Assembly: GCA_013286765.1 (NCBI GenBank) | Contig: JABDFB010000005.1 | Span: forward strand, 1-45,901 | Origin: Deltaproteobacteria bacterium | GTDB taxonomy: Bacteria > Bdellovibrionota > UBA1018 | Direction: 5' to 3' | DNA length: 45,901 nucleotides | In this document: piece by piece, positions 1 through 7,955 of the stretch | Numbering within the stretch: position 1 is the first letter of the stretch | Layout: every line of letters begins with the position of its first letter | Translations under genes and position numbers: made by a program | Notes under the pieces: model-generated | The model's input: only the letters and a program-made list of their open reading frames with translations | Databases searched by the model: none | Told to the model about the DNA's origin: nothing

Positions 1-8
1 CATTACTC

Positions 9-815
9 CTAGTAGACTCTCGGGAACCAGTTTTCCGGAATAGGATCACCTTCACTGAACTTCAGTCCCATTCGATCAAAGGGTGGGGTAGCATTTACGA
101 CTTTCTTTGTGAGAGTTGCCCCATCACAAAGATATCTGAGCGAAAGTGCTATTCGTACTCTATTTGAATCATTGGCAGGGGCCCGATGAATCGTTTTGTG
201 ATTAAAGACAACTGCGTCTCCTGCTTCCATCTCAAAACATACAGGTTCCGAAGTAGCGTAAGATTGCAAGGCAGAATCATTCAAAATCTCAAAACCTTCC
301 TTGCTTTCCATAGCTGAACCGTTCTCAAATTTTGCAGGCATAAAAAGTTTAGCAATTTTATGAGACCCCCGTAAAAACTCCAAACAGTGATTCTTCTTTA
401 TTGCCGTAAGAGCAATCCAAATAGAAACATTTTTCGGACCGTCTACTAAGTAATACGGGCGATCATGGTGCCAAGGAGTTCCGGGTCCTTGCCCCCCCTT
501 CACCAATACATGATCATGGAAAAACCAAAGTTTCTGCGAACGGGTTAAATCCTGGAGTAAACTTACGATGGAATCATGTCGAAAGAGGGCTTCAATTTGT
601 TTGATTCTTCGCCAATTGTTAAAATCATGGAAAAAGTATCCTTCAGGATTTGTTTTATCACCGTAATTGGCGGCCATCGGGCTGGGCTTCTTAAGATTAC
701 TCTCTACCGCCTCCTGCGCAAGCGCTAGCAAATCGCCTGACAGCACTTGTTTACAATGAACAAATCCGTCTCGATCCAACTCTTCGGACATATTTCTAAT
801 TTGCTGTTCTCGCAT
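9..815 (-). CDS. Phytanoyl-CoA dioxygenase (PhyH) family protein
   Basis: This is a predicted Fe(II)/2-oxoglutarate-dependent oxygenase of the PhyH family, which hydroxylates acyl chains and small metabolites. An HxD iron pair is visible as WHHD (His about 116, Asp about 118 from the ATG). A distal His lies in the segment KTIHRAP, followed by Arg in NRVRIALS, the usual site for binding 2-oxoglutarate. The longest frame opens with TTG at 821, but the ATG at 815 has a GGAG about 9 nt upstream and is preferred, giving 268 residues, normal for the family. It overlaps the upstream GNAT gene by 20 nt and is the last complete gene of the acyl-carrier operon. An ATG on the minus strand at 3..1, just after its stop and preceded by AGGAG, suggests the operon continues outside the window. 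The substrate is unknown; a carrier-bound or released acyl chain is an inference from context. Confidence 0.85.
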   Translation of the reverse strand: MREQQIRNMSEELDRDGFVHCKQVLSGDLLALAQEAVESNLKKPSPMAANYGDKTNPEGYFFHDFNNWRRIKQIEALFRHDSIVSLLQDLTRSQKLWFFHDHVLVKGGQGPGTPWHHDRPYYLVDGPKNVSIWIALTAIKKNHCLEFLRGSHKIAKLFMPAKFENGSAMESKEGFEILNDSALQSYATSEPVCFEMEAGDAVVFNHKTIHRAPANDSNRVRIALSLRYLCDGATLTKKVVNATPPFDRMGLKFSEGDPIPENWFPRVY

Positions 816-1371
816 CGCCAATGACTCCGAAACCCCTGGTTCTGAACATTCCTATTCTTTGCAAAAAGCGGTCTCTAGTAACCCTTAAATCTATAAAACG
901 CTCATCTTCATTTGCTTGCTCTACCATTCCAATGTAATTATGAATTTGAAATATTTCTTTGAATCTTACATCGACTGGCCATGGCCCGCAGACGTTGCGA
1001 TTAAGCAACTCGAAGCCTAAACTATAAATCACCAGCATGATGTCGATCCCAATCTGAGGACTACAGCCCTTTGCAATTACTAAACTTTGCCAATTAAAAA
1101 TATCTTTTTTGTCGATCTCTGTTAATCTAACTACACCACAAAATTTATTTTTTTGTTTGTCTAGAATTTTATAGTAAATCTCGATCCCTTCACGGAACCT
1201 TTCCAGATACTTTTCAAAGTAAAGATACTGATCTTGAATATTAGGAGATATGGGATTCAAATAATTTTTTGATGTTTGAGTTCTGAGGTCATAGATAAAC
1301 GGGACATCTTCTTTAGCAATCGGATGAAGTTCAAGAAATCGGGACTGGACATGCATGAGATTTTGAAACAT
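796..1371 (-). CDS. GNAT-family acyltransferase-like protein
   Basis: A 191-residue protein resembling the GNAT acyltransferases that modify amino sugars (PseH-like) or ribosomal proteins (RimJ-like). The order of features fits: an N-terminal segment of the type 'I..EDvpfIYDLR', a central GVVRL strand, a helix ending in FELLNRNVCGPW, and a C-terminal GF element. The acetyl-CoA binding loop is not clearly canonical, so the donor may be an acyl carrier protein rather than CoA; that is an inference. The start ATG has AAAGG a few bases upstream. It sits 12 nt after the reductase gene and overlaps the dioxygenase gene, so it is co-transcribed with the carrier protein and synthase. It is the best candidate in the cluster for moving the finished acyl group onto an acceptor. 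Family assignment is moderate. Confidence 0.6.
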   Translation of the reverse strand: MFQNLMHVQSRFLELHPIAKEDVPFIYDLRTQTSKNYLNPISPNIQDQYLYFEKYLERFREGIEIYYKILDKQKNKFCGVVRLTEIDKKDIFNWQSLVIAKGCSPQIGIDIMLVIYSLGFELLNRNVCGPWPVDVRFKEIFQIHNYIGMVEQANEDERFIDLRVTRDRFLQRIGMFRTRGFGVIGDARTAN

Positions 1372-1383
1372 ATGCCTTTATTC

Positions 1384-2109
1384 CTAATTGAAAATTAACC
1401 CGCCGTTCAAGTCGACAACCCCAGAATTAACGAACGGATTATCAATACAAAACTGAATGGCATTTAATAAATCATTGGAATCACCAAAGCGTCTACATGC
1501 TATATTCTGAGTAATATCTGTCTTTTCTTTTTCGTTAAAAATATCCGTCATCCGCCCGTCAAAATAGCCCATTCTAATAGAAGTACTAGTAATTCCTAGC
1601 CTGCCAAATTCCTTACCAACCACTTCGAAAAATTTTTCTCCAAAAGCTTTACTTGCTGAATAGATTGAAGTTCCTTTTCCCGTCACTTGTGAGCGGAATG
1701 AACTCAGATAAATCAACCGTCCCCACCGGCTTCGCATCATATGCGGTAGAAGAGTATATACGATCTTAGTATAGTTAGTAATGTTAACATGGATTGCTTC
1801 GTCTATTTCTTCTGGCTTCGTACCAAGAAATAGACTGGTTTGTGTTTTAAAGGCAGCCCCAAGAAATACAATGTCCAATAAAGGATTTTGAGTGTCATTC
1901 CCAATTTTTGTCTTTATTTTTTTAATCGCATCTTCTAAATCGCTGACATCCGGAATATCGATACACTTAGCGTCTGATTCAGGCACTGTCTTTCCATAAA
2001 TTCTAATGAATGGGTGATCTCGCTTTTGTATCAAAGGCCTAATTAAAGAAGACTCTGAGCCGTAAATTACCATTAAGGGAAGCCTTATCTCATCATTTGG
2101 AGTTCTCAT
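1384..2109 (-). CDS. Short-chain dehydrogenase/reductase (FabG-like)
   Basis: A 241-residue SDR protein. The catalytic YSASK (Tyr150, Lys154) and the upstream SS pair (about 136-137) are present, as is the structural Asn in HVNI (about 109). The N-terminal nucleotide-binding segment is degenerate: residues 15-25 read IYGSESSLIRP instead of the usual TGxxxGxG, so cofactor binding may be altered. The C-terminus ends in the typical NGG segment. In a cluster with an acyl carrier protein and a KAS III enzyme, the natural role is reduction of a 3-oxoacyl-ACP to 3-hydroxyacyl-ACP; this is inferred. It lies 7 nt after the synthase gene and 12 nt before the GNAT gene. Confidence 0.85.
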   Translation of the reverse strand: MRTPNDEIRLPLMVIYGSESSLIRPLIQKRDHPFIRIYGKTVPESDAKCIDIPDVSDLEDAIKKIKTKIGNDTQNPLLDIVFLGAAFKTQTSLFLGTKPEEIDEAIHVNITNYTKIVYTLLPHMMRSRWGRLIYLSSFRSQVTGKGTSIYSASKAFGEKFFEVVGKEFGRLGITSTSIRMGYFDGRMTDIFNEKEKTDITQNIACRRFGDSNDLLNAIQFCIDNPFVNSGVVDLNGGLIFN

Positions 2110-2116
2110 TTGCTAT

Positions 2117-3028
2117 TCACCTATTATTTATTGGCCTTAAAGCAATTGTTGACGAGGTTAAGCCTACACCAAACCCTGAAAGAATGTTTATTCCAGAATA
2201 CAGGTCGTTTAAGTAATCTTTCATCAAGATAGGTACGGACGAAGAAACTGTGTTCCCCACTTCCTGGTAATTTTGTCTCACCAATTCACTCCTTGGCATC
2301 TGTTGAGCGATCCCTTCCACCACCACTTTGCTCGCTTGATGTATGAAAATATTTTTCACTTGATTCGTGCCCACATCATTTATGACTTCTAAGAGTTGTG
2401 GCACAACATACTTTTTCGTAAAAATCCAGATTTCTCGACCAGCCATATAAAGATAGCCATCATTCTCGTTTGATTTAACACTCTGGTACAAAAGGGAACG
2501 TCGATCGCCTTGAGTAAAGTGTCTGGCACTCATTATTTCTAGACGAGGCTCGCTAGAAAGCAAAATAGCTGCACTCCCATCGCTAAAAACGGCCTCGGTG
2601 GAGCGATCTCCTGGCCTTAGTTTACTACGGTAGACATCAGCGCAAACAATCAAAATATGATTGAAGGTCGATAGTAGATGGTGCAATACAAACAGCGACT
2701 GCACAAAACCTGAACAACCTTGATTATAGTCAAACGTTAATACGGAAGCAGGTAGCTTCAATCGATCATGTAGCGTGCAGGAGTTAGCCGGCAAAAAATC
2801 ATTGGGACTCTGCGTTACCATAACAAGGGCGTCTATTTTTACTCGATTTCTATCAAGGACTTTGCGAGCAGATTTTTCTGCGAGATCAATCGCTGACTTG
2901 GAAGATCGATAGACAGCTGGGATGCCAGTAGCATTGACCAAGCGATCAAAGTCAGTACCGTACTTACTGAGATCGATTCTTTCTTCGCCGAGAACAAAAT
3001 CGATATCTTTAATTGAAAACCCCACCAA
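2117..3028 (-). CDS. 3-oxoacyl-ACP synthase III-like (KAS III) condensing enzyme
   Basis: A 303-residue thiolase-fold condensing enzyme of the FabH type. The catalytic triad is visible: Cys105 in QGCSGF, His230 in FIHQASK, and Asn259 in GNTVSSS. KAS III enzymes condense an acyl-CoA starter with malonyl-ACP, or transfer an acyl group. The first codon is TTG (3028) or the next codon GTG (3025), with AGGCGG just upstream in the 12-nt gap after the carrier-protein gene. The position directly after its own acyl carrier protein argues for a dedicated short acyl chain rather than housekeeping fatty acid synthesis. The protein is a little shorter than FabH (about 315-330), and its N-terminus lacks the usual long first strand. 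Confidence 0.88.
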   Translation of the reverse strand: MVGFSIKDIDFVLGEERIDLSKYGTDFDRLVNATGIPAVYRSSKSAIDLAEKSARKVLDRNRVKIDALVMVTQSPNDFLPANSCTLHDRLKLPASVLTFDYNQGCSGFVQSLFVLHHLLSTFNHILIVCADVYRSKLRPGDRSTEAVFSDGSAAILLSSEPRLEIMSARHFTQGDRRSLLYQSVKSNENDGYLYMAGREIWIFTKKYVVPQLLEVINDVGTNQVKNIFIHQASKVVVEGIAQQMPRSELVRQNYQEVGNTVSSSVPILMKDYLNDLYSGINILSGFGVGLTSSTIALRPINNR

Positions 3029-3040
3029 GGCAACCGCCTT

Positions 3041-3274
3041 CTACAGACCGGCTTCGGTCAAATGTGAGTGAATTTCTTTGATACTCGTCGAAGAGGCTAG
3101 TGCAGGTGATTTCATTGTCACGTCATCAAACTGCTCGTCTAACATTCGGAGAATTTGGATATGGCCTAAACTATCCCAATTAGCTACCTGGTCGGAGGTA
3201 GTATCCGCTGTGATATTGCCTGGCTTTTCATCTAAGGCTTTTGTGATTAGTAGAACCAACTCACCGATATCCAC
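3041..3274 (-). CDS. Acyl carrier protein
   Basis: A 77-residue acyl carrier protein. The phosphopantetheine attachment site is Ser35 within NWDSLGHI, the canonical DSL motif at the start of helix II; length and acidic character fit the family. The start is GTG at 3274, with a strong GGAGGA seven bases upstream. It is the first gene of the minus-strand operon carrier protein, KAS III, SDR, GNAT, PhyH. Its sequence is far from housekeeping AcpP, which suggests a specialised carrier. It would need a phosphopantetheinyl transferase for activation, and one is encoded at 5749..6507. Confidence 0.9.
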   Translation of the reverse strand: MDIGELVLLITKALDEKPGNITADTTSDQVANWDSLGHIQILRMLDEQFDDVTMKSPALASSTSIKEIHSHLTEAGL

Positions 3275-3376
3275 AATATTCCTCCAGACCTAGAAAAAAA
3301 ATGCTAAGGGACTAATGAGAATGACTTAAGCTTGCATACCCCACTTTCTCCGTCAAGGACAATAGTCAAAACGTGG

Positions 3377-3398
3377 AAAAAACGGCCAGCGCCGTTTT
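3377..3398 (-). terminator. Rho-independent terminator of the sulfatase-like gene
   Basis: On the minus strand an 8-bp perfect stem (AAAACGGC / GCCGTTTT, loop GCTG) continues into a run of six T. It lies 20 nt after the stop of the sulfatase-like gene and about 100 nt before the acyl carrier gene, so the two are separate transcription units. The A/T flanks mean it could also work from the plus strand. Confidence 0.85.
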
Positions 3399-3417
3399 GG
3401 TTTTAATGCAAGGGAAA

Positions 3418-5619
3418 CTAAAAGTACTCCGCAAAACACTTGTCAAATTTTTCATGTATTAGAGCTTCAACCTCGACCATGCTGTGTCCCGAATCTAAGG
3501 GTCTATCCCAGTAGTCTGTATATGCTAAAACCTCTAAGTGGTTTGATGAAAGCGCACTCTCATCGGAAGTTTGGCGGTTTGTTTCCTTGATTTCTAGTCT
3601 TGCCCGAAGTTTTTCTTTACCGTTGAAAAACGCTATTTCAACGGTGGCATTTATATTACCGAACGGCGTACCACTAATCTGACAAACATGCCCCCCCTTA
3701 AAAACAGATCTTCCTTTGAATAGATGTTCGAAACCATGTCCTTCGGATTTTTCATGTGCACGAACGCCCAAGTAGTCATAGATGGATGGGAATACGTCCA
3801 TTTGCATCCCATATTGAGTCTTTACATCTGACTGGCTTCGTTCTCCGTGTGGAAACTTATAAAGAATAGGCATCTCAATGGACTTTTGTACCGGTGATCC
3901 CCCATGAAAGAACTTTCCGTGTTCACCAAGTAATTGACCATGATCTGAGAGAGCGACTATCATTGCATCATCATACTTCCCTAATTCTTTTAGCTTCTTG
4001 ATTATATTTCCGAAAATATAATCGGTATTGCTGGCAGCGTTTAGATAAGCATTAACAATGGCCAACTTCTCATTCTCTATGGATTCAAAAAAATACTTCC
4101 AAGATAAAAGTATAAGAGTAGGATCAAAAATTGTTGTTATATCAAACGAAATAGTTGGCTCCCTTTTGTTAAACACGATTCCTTCCTCTTGATTGTTTGA
4201 AATTGCAGGCTCATGTGGCCCAACCATCCAGAGCAAAAAGGATCGGGGTCGATCACTTGGCTTTTCAATCTCCCCTATCAAAAGATCAGCAGCTCTCTCG
4301 CTCACTATCATAGGTATGGTAGAGTCGTAATCACCTTTAGTCATACTATATTTAAATAAATCGTCGTTTTTTCTATGCGGATCTAGATAGTCAAACACAT
4401 TTCTACCGATAAAAACGCGATTTTCAAAATTCTGCTTAAACGTAGTGTTGTCTACTTCTAAGTCGCGATACTTTCCACCGTACCAACCAGCATCGTTAAA
4501 GAGATTCTCGTCAATAACACTAGTATTGTATGCGAAGGACTGAACTTTATACCCGAGTCGATTTAGAATTCTAAGATGGATGTGACCATCCTCTAGGTAC
4601 TTATTTCTCTTAAAATACATCTGTTCGTAGGCTGGCCTCGAATTCCATAGAGTGAACACAGAACCTCGTGTTGCAGTTGCACCAGCAAAGGATTTTCGAA
4701 AAGAAATACTGTTCTTGGAAAACTCATACAAATTCGGAGTAACGTCCGAAGACAATGCGTCTAGTCGCATTGTGTCAATTCCTAATAGAATGATATCGTT
4801 TCTTTTAAGAGCGGAAAAATTGCTATTTTGTATAAATGAATTGACGTCGCCTTTTGACGGCAAACTCAAGATCGGCGGACGGATCGCTATTAAAGGAAAT
4901 GCGTCTCTAAAGTGCACATACTTTCCATCGAACGCATAGGAACCAGAAGCAACATTTTTAAGTTTAAAAAGAAGATCAATTTCCAAACCGAATTTGATTG
5001 AGTCATCTAAAGTAAAATACTGCTTCAAGTCACTTACGTCACACGGCACCCACATTAGGTTTGTGGCCATCGACAGACACTGCTTATTATGCTTGAGCTG
5101 AAATTCATTGCCATGGTCACTAAACTTCAAAGTAAGTTGCGTCTTGTCGGATTTAAAACAATCTACAAAGTTATCATAATCTACAATATTTTCTGCAAGA
5201 CACGTTTCCTGCCAATCAAGAATAGAGAGCCCCACTGATTTTACTAGATAAACAGCCCGATCTCCGGAGTGACGCTTGAAAGCATATGACATTACCTGAT
5301 TATTTTTCCATGGTTCATACAAAAGAGAGGTCTTGTCTGAAGCAAGAGGGGACGATAATTGTGCTGGCTCAGGCGTATCGCAAAATATGGCCTTACAGAC
5401 TTTATCACATGCCTCGTCTCCATCCGACGACCAATTGGGTGGATGCTGCGCTGCTTGATTTTCTACAATGAATGGAGTGCCTTCAAGATCTCCTATTTTA
5501 CTAGTATTAGACGAGGTATCTGATTCAGAATGACAAGCCCCTAAACCAACCACCAAAAAGAACCCCATGAACAGGGCTGTTGCTTGCTCAGTCCACATAA
5601 GTCTAACAATCGCCTTCAT
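3418..5619 (-). CDS. Sulfatase / alkaline phosphatase superfamily lipoprotein
   Basis: A 733-residue exported lipoprotein. The N-terminus has a hydrophobic stretch and a lipobox LGAC (Cys about 29 from the ATG at 5619; an upstream in-frame GTG at 5625 is less likely). The C-terminal half is a sulfatase-type domain: a metal-binding Asp in ILLGIDTMR (about 280), GPHEP in the middle and VALSDHG plus GEHGKFFHG near residue 560. The classical CxPSR formylglycine site is absent; the matching segment reads GATATRGSVFT, so a Thr is the probable nucleophile, as in phospho-transferases and phosphodiesterases of the superfamily. The N-terminal 250 residues are Cys-rich and hold a segment (about 176-204) that faintly resembles an R-type lectin repeat. 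It probably acts on a surface or environmental glycan or phosphate ester. It has its own terminator and lies 129 nt after the PPTase gene. Confidence 0.75.
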   Translation of the reverse strand: MKAIVRLMWTEQATALFMGFFLVVGLGACHSESDTSSNTSKIGDLEGTPFIVENQAAQHPPNWSSDGDEACDKVCKAIFCDTPEPAQLSSPLASDKTSLLYEPWKNNQVMSYAFKRHSGDRAVYLVKSVGLSILDWQETCLAENIVDYDNFVDCFKSDKTQLTLKFSDHGNEFQLKHNKQCLSMATNLMWVPCDVSDLKQYFTLDDSIKFGLEIDLLFKLKNVASGSYAFDGKYVHFRDAFPLIAIRPPILSLPSKGDVNSFIQNSNFSALKRNDIILLGIDTMRLDALSSDVTPNLYEFSKNSISFRKSFAGATATRGSVFTLWNSRPAYEQMYFKRNKYLEDGHIHLRILNRLGYKVQSFAYNTSVIDENLFNDAGWYGGKYRDLEVDNTTFKQNFENRVFIGRNVFDYLDPHRKNDDLFKYSMTKGDYDSTIPMIVSERAADLLIGEIEKPSDRPRSFLLWMVGPHEPAISNNQEEGIVFNKREPTISFDITTIFDPTLILLSWKYFFESIENEKLAIVNAYLNAASNTDYIFGNIIKKLKELGKYDDAMIVALSDHGQLLGEHGKFFHGGSPVQKSIEMPILYKFPHGERSQSDVKTQYGMQMDVFPSIYDYLGVRAHEKSEGHGFEHLFKGRSVFKGGHVCQISGTPFGNINATVEIAFFNGKEKLRARLEIKETNRQTSDESALSSNHLEVLAYTDYWDRPLDSGHSMVEVEALIHEKFDKCFAEYF

Positions 5620-5659
5620 CGACACTCAAATTAAACTCTATAATTGATGTATATTATAT

Positions 5660-5679
5660 GTAATTCTATTTAGAATTAC
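5660..5679. promoter_or_regulatory. Inverted repeat upstream of the sulfatase-like gene
   Basis: A perfect 9-bp inverted repeat (GTAATTCTA / TAGAATTAC) with a 2-bp spacer lies about 40-60 bp upstream of the sulfatase-like start. It has no GC stem or T run, so an operator fits better than a terminator. The regulator is unknown. Confidence 0.35.
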
Positions 5680-5748
5680 AACAGAAGAGACGCGGCGAAA
5701 GAGATGTAATAGAGACCACTGCGAAATTGCAGCCTTTAGGAGGCCGAT

Positions 5749-6507
5749 CTATTTAGGAAAAAGTTCTACTGCTGTAAAAACTCGCCCGTTTGAAATTGTC
5801 CATTGAACGGGAAGGTCGAACCCCCGAATAAAGTTAGGGGAAAGATCTTTTGTCAGCCTAATCAAGCAACGCCTTTCGGTTCGATGCACTTCGAAGATCT
5901 CTGCATAATCAAAACCAAAAAATTTTCCGACGAATGGATGCAAACACTTGTAGAGGCTTTCTTTGGCTGAAAGTAATAAGGTAACCCATTCATTGTGCTC
6001 AAATCCAAAACGATCGTCTCCACCAACCTCAGAGTCCGTAAGAATAGCCTTAGCGACTTTTCTAGCTGTATCGATAGGCATAACTTCTTCGATATCAATT
6101 CCTATGCTACTGACCAGAGCTTTTGGCGCCATAGTAACTGAAGCGACGCAATTTGAGTGAGTGATGGAACCGACCCATTGATCAGGCCAAATCGGACTGC
6201 GGTCGGACTTTCTTTCCACTTTCAAATCAGGATTTAAATTAGCTTGTTTAAGAACTTGGGATAAACAATACCGACTTGCAAGATATTCCAGCTGACGCTT
6301 TGGCGCAGCAGACTTGAACCAGTCCGGGAAATCCACTCTCAGTTGTTCAAAAGCTATGGGCAGACCTTGTGCATGATCGATAGAAACCGAAAACTGCAGA
6401 CATGCGTCGCTGACGATTTTCGGAATGATCATTTCCGGAAACATCTTTTTTACAATATCTGAAACTATGAGTGACTCTGGCTCTGCCAGAGCTTTTGGGT
6501 GGCCCAT
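5749..6507 (-). CDS. 4'-phosphopantetheinyl transferase (Sfp/EntD type)
   Basis: A 252-residue phosphopantetheinyl transferase, which moves the phosphopantetheine arm from CoA to a carrier-protein serine. The family signatures are in order: SITHS (114-118), GIDIE with Mg-binding Asp138 and Glu140, and SAKESLYK (180-187) with the catalytic Glu and Lys. Length matches the Sfp/EntD class rather than the short AcpS class. The start ATG follows the hairpin-rich region after tRNA-Lys. Its position upstream of the carrier-protein operon, on the same strand, suggests it activates that carrier protein. It could also serve other carrier proteins in the genome. Confidence 0.9.
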   Translation of the reverse strand: MGHPKALAEPESLIVSDIVKKMFPEMIIPKIVSDACLQFSVSIDHAQGLPIAFEQLRVDFPDWFKSAAPKRQLEYLASRYCLSQVLKQANLNPDLKVERKSDRSPIWPDQWVGSITHSNCVASVTMAPKALVSSIGIDIEEVMPIDTARKVAKAILTDSEVGGDDRFGFEHNEWVTLLLSAKESLYKCLHPFVGKFFGFDYAEIFEVHRTERRCLIRLTKDLSPNFIRGFDLPVQWTISNGRVFTAVELFPK

Positions 6508-6539
6508 TTATTGGTCTCTGATTTTACGCTATTTTCGGA

Positions 6540-6726
6540 ATTACGTAAAACCGTAGGGGATCGGCTTCCGGTCTCGGCGCTCTTCGCGCCTCACCTGCAG
6601 CCCGGGCTCGCTCGGCACCCGCTAAAGCGGGTTCCCGCCTCGCTCCGCCTTTCGATCCCTGCTATAGGGTACGAAAAGCTCCGCTTTTCTGATTTTTGGA
6701 TTATTCACCATTCTCCTTCGGAGAAA
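6540..6726. other. GC-rich hairpin island between PPTase and tRNA-Lys genes
   Basis: This non-coding stretch is richer in GC than its surroundings and is full of short dyads: GCGC/GCGC around 6578, AGCCCGGGCT around 6600, CCCGCT/AGCGGG around 6618, GAAAAGC/GCTTTTC around 6680 and a longer stem (CCATTCTCC/GGAGAAATGG) at about 6708-6729. The last stem touches the encoded CCA of the tRNA, so on the minus strand it would fold directly behind it. A plus-strand segment near 6651-6664 (TTCGATCCCTGC) repeats the T-arm of the tRNA in inverted orientation. Whether it is a processing signal, a repeat family or a relic of integration cannot be decided from one copy. Confidence 0.4.
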
Positions 6727-6802
<76 letters not shown>

Positions 6803-6855
6803 ACATTCGTATCAGTCAGGCTTCTTACCATTCCCGCAATCATTAGGCAAGAATA

Positions 6856-7869
6856 TCAATTTGCGCCCGTGTGGGCCAAAAAAGAGAGGTCCAGAAAATG
6901 TACTGGTACGACAGGTAAAGTCTGCAGATTGACCGGTAAATCAGAGCCAGAAGTCAGGTCGGAGCTACTGGCACAAGTAGGCGCCTGGGATTGAATTCTT
7001 GGGCTGCTAGCAGGAATTGAAAGCCTTGCCCTTTCCTCACTATGATAATTTTCATGTCCCTTCAGATCGACTTGACGCTCCACTCTCTCGTGGCAATCCG
7101 GACACTTATATACGGCCATCCCCGGGTGGTTCACCTTAAAATGCGCCCTAAATGCTGAAATGCCGAAATACGGCGTTGGTTCTACTTCCGGGTTTTCCTC
7201 CTCGCAGAGATCACATATGTAGGTTGATTGGGAGTATCGCCGCCGTTGCCCGTTGCGTTTTCTTTTCTTAGGTCGGGACAATGGTGCGTTCTTTGTTCGC
7301 GATGGTGCCTCTACGACGCTCGTGGGGGGAACTGATGCCGGGGGCGGCATCTGATTATCTGGACTCGCCGTCTGCAGATCCACATTGTGTGACACAGTTG
7401 GGGTAGTTATTTGCCCAAGATATGGCAATTGAGGCGGCATAGGTAATGCTGTGTTCTCAAGCGGTATCATCACCAGCGCATTCGGTGGAGGAGTTTCGGA
7501 CTGCAAAATCGGAAATAGCTGATTCCATTCACTTTGATCTAGCATTCCGACCTGCATCGTATCTGCGACTGCACCAGAATCAGAGGCACTAAAACCAGTA
7601 TCACTAAAATCGAATCCGTTATCCTCCTCGTAACTACTATCATTTTCATAGTTTCCGTCAGCCTCGCCTTTATCCTCAGGAAGGCTCAACAAGAATGTGT
7701 TTTCATCACTTGCGCCAAAACCCGGAGAAAGAAGGCGAAGATCAAGATCGTCATCAGGAGTCAAACCATCGTTAGCTCTGACTTCCATTGAGAAAACACA
7801 AACGAGGAAGACAAAGCAGGCACAAAACGATATAGTTCTAACTAGCTCTATCAAAAATTTACGACTCAT
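6856..7869 (-). CDS. Exported protein with two C2H2 zinc fingers and an NLS-like basic patch
   Basis: A 337-residue protein I cannot place in a known bacterial family. It starts with a clear signal peptide (positive n-region, hydrophobic core 12-27, likely cleavage after VRA, residue 32). Residues 35-115 are acidic and 120-190 are Pro-rich and low complexity. Residues 199-205 read RPKKRKR, followed by more Arg, which resembles a classical nuclear localisation signal. Two zinc fingers follow: Cys219/Cys222 with His243/His248 (an extended finger with a 20-residue loop), and Cys256/Cys259 with His272/His276, which fits the classical C-x2-C-x12-H-x3-H exactly. The C-terminal 60 residues are Ser/Pro-rich. 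Eukaryote-type C2H2 fingers behind a signal peptide suggest a secreted host-directed protein; this is inference, and periplasmic metal binding is an alternative. Confidence 0.75.
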   Translation of the reverse strand: MSRKFLIELVRTISFCACFVFLVCVFSMEVRANDGLTPDDDLDLRLLSPGFGASDENTFLLSLPEDKGEADGNYENDSSYEEDNGFDFSDTGFSASDSGAVADTMQVGMLDQSEWNQLFPILQSETPPPNALVMIPLENTALPMPPQLPYLGQITTPTVSHNVDLQTASPDNQMPPPASVPPTSVVEAPSRTKNAPLSRPKKRKRNGQRRRYSQSTYICDLCEEENPEVEPTPYFGISAFRAHFKVNHPGMAVYKCPDCHERVERQVDLKGHENYHSEERARLSIPASSPRIQSQAPTCASSSDLTSGSDLPVNLQTLPVVPVHFLDLSFLAHTGAN

Positions 7870-7955
7870 TTTCCCCCTAATCTTTCTTTTTATCTGAGTA
7901 CACTGAGTTGAAATAACGCGGATGGGAAAGACAGGAATCTGTTATTATAGTAAAT

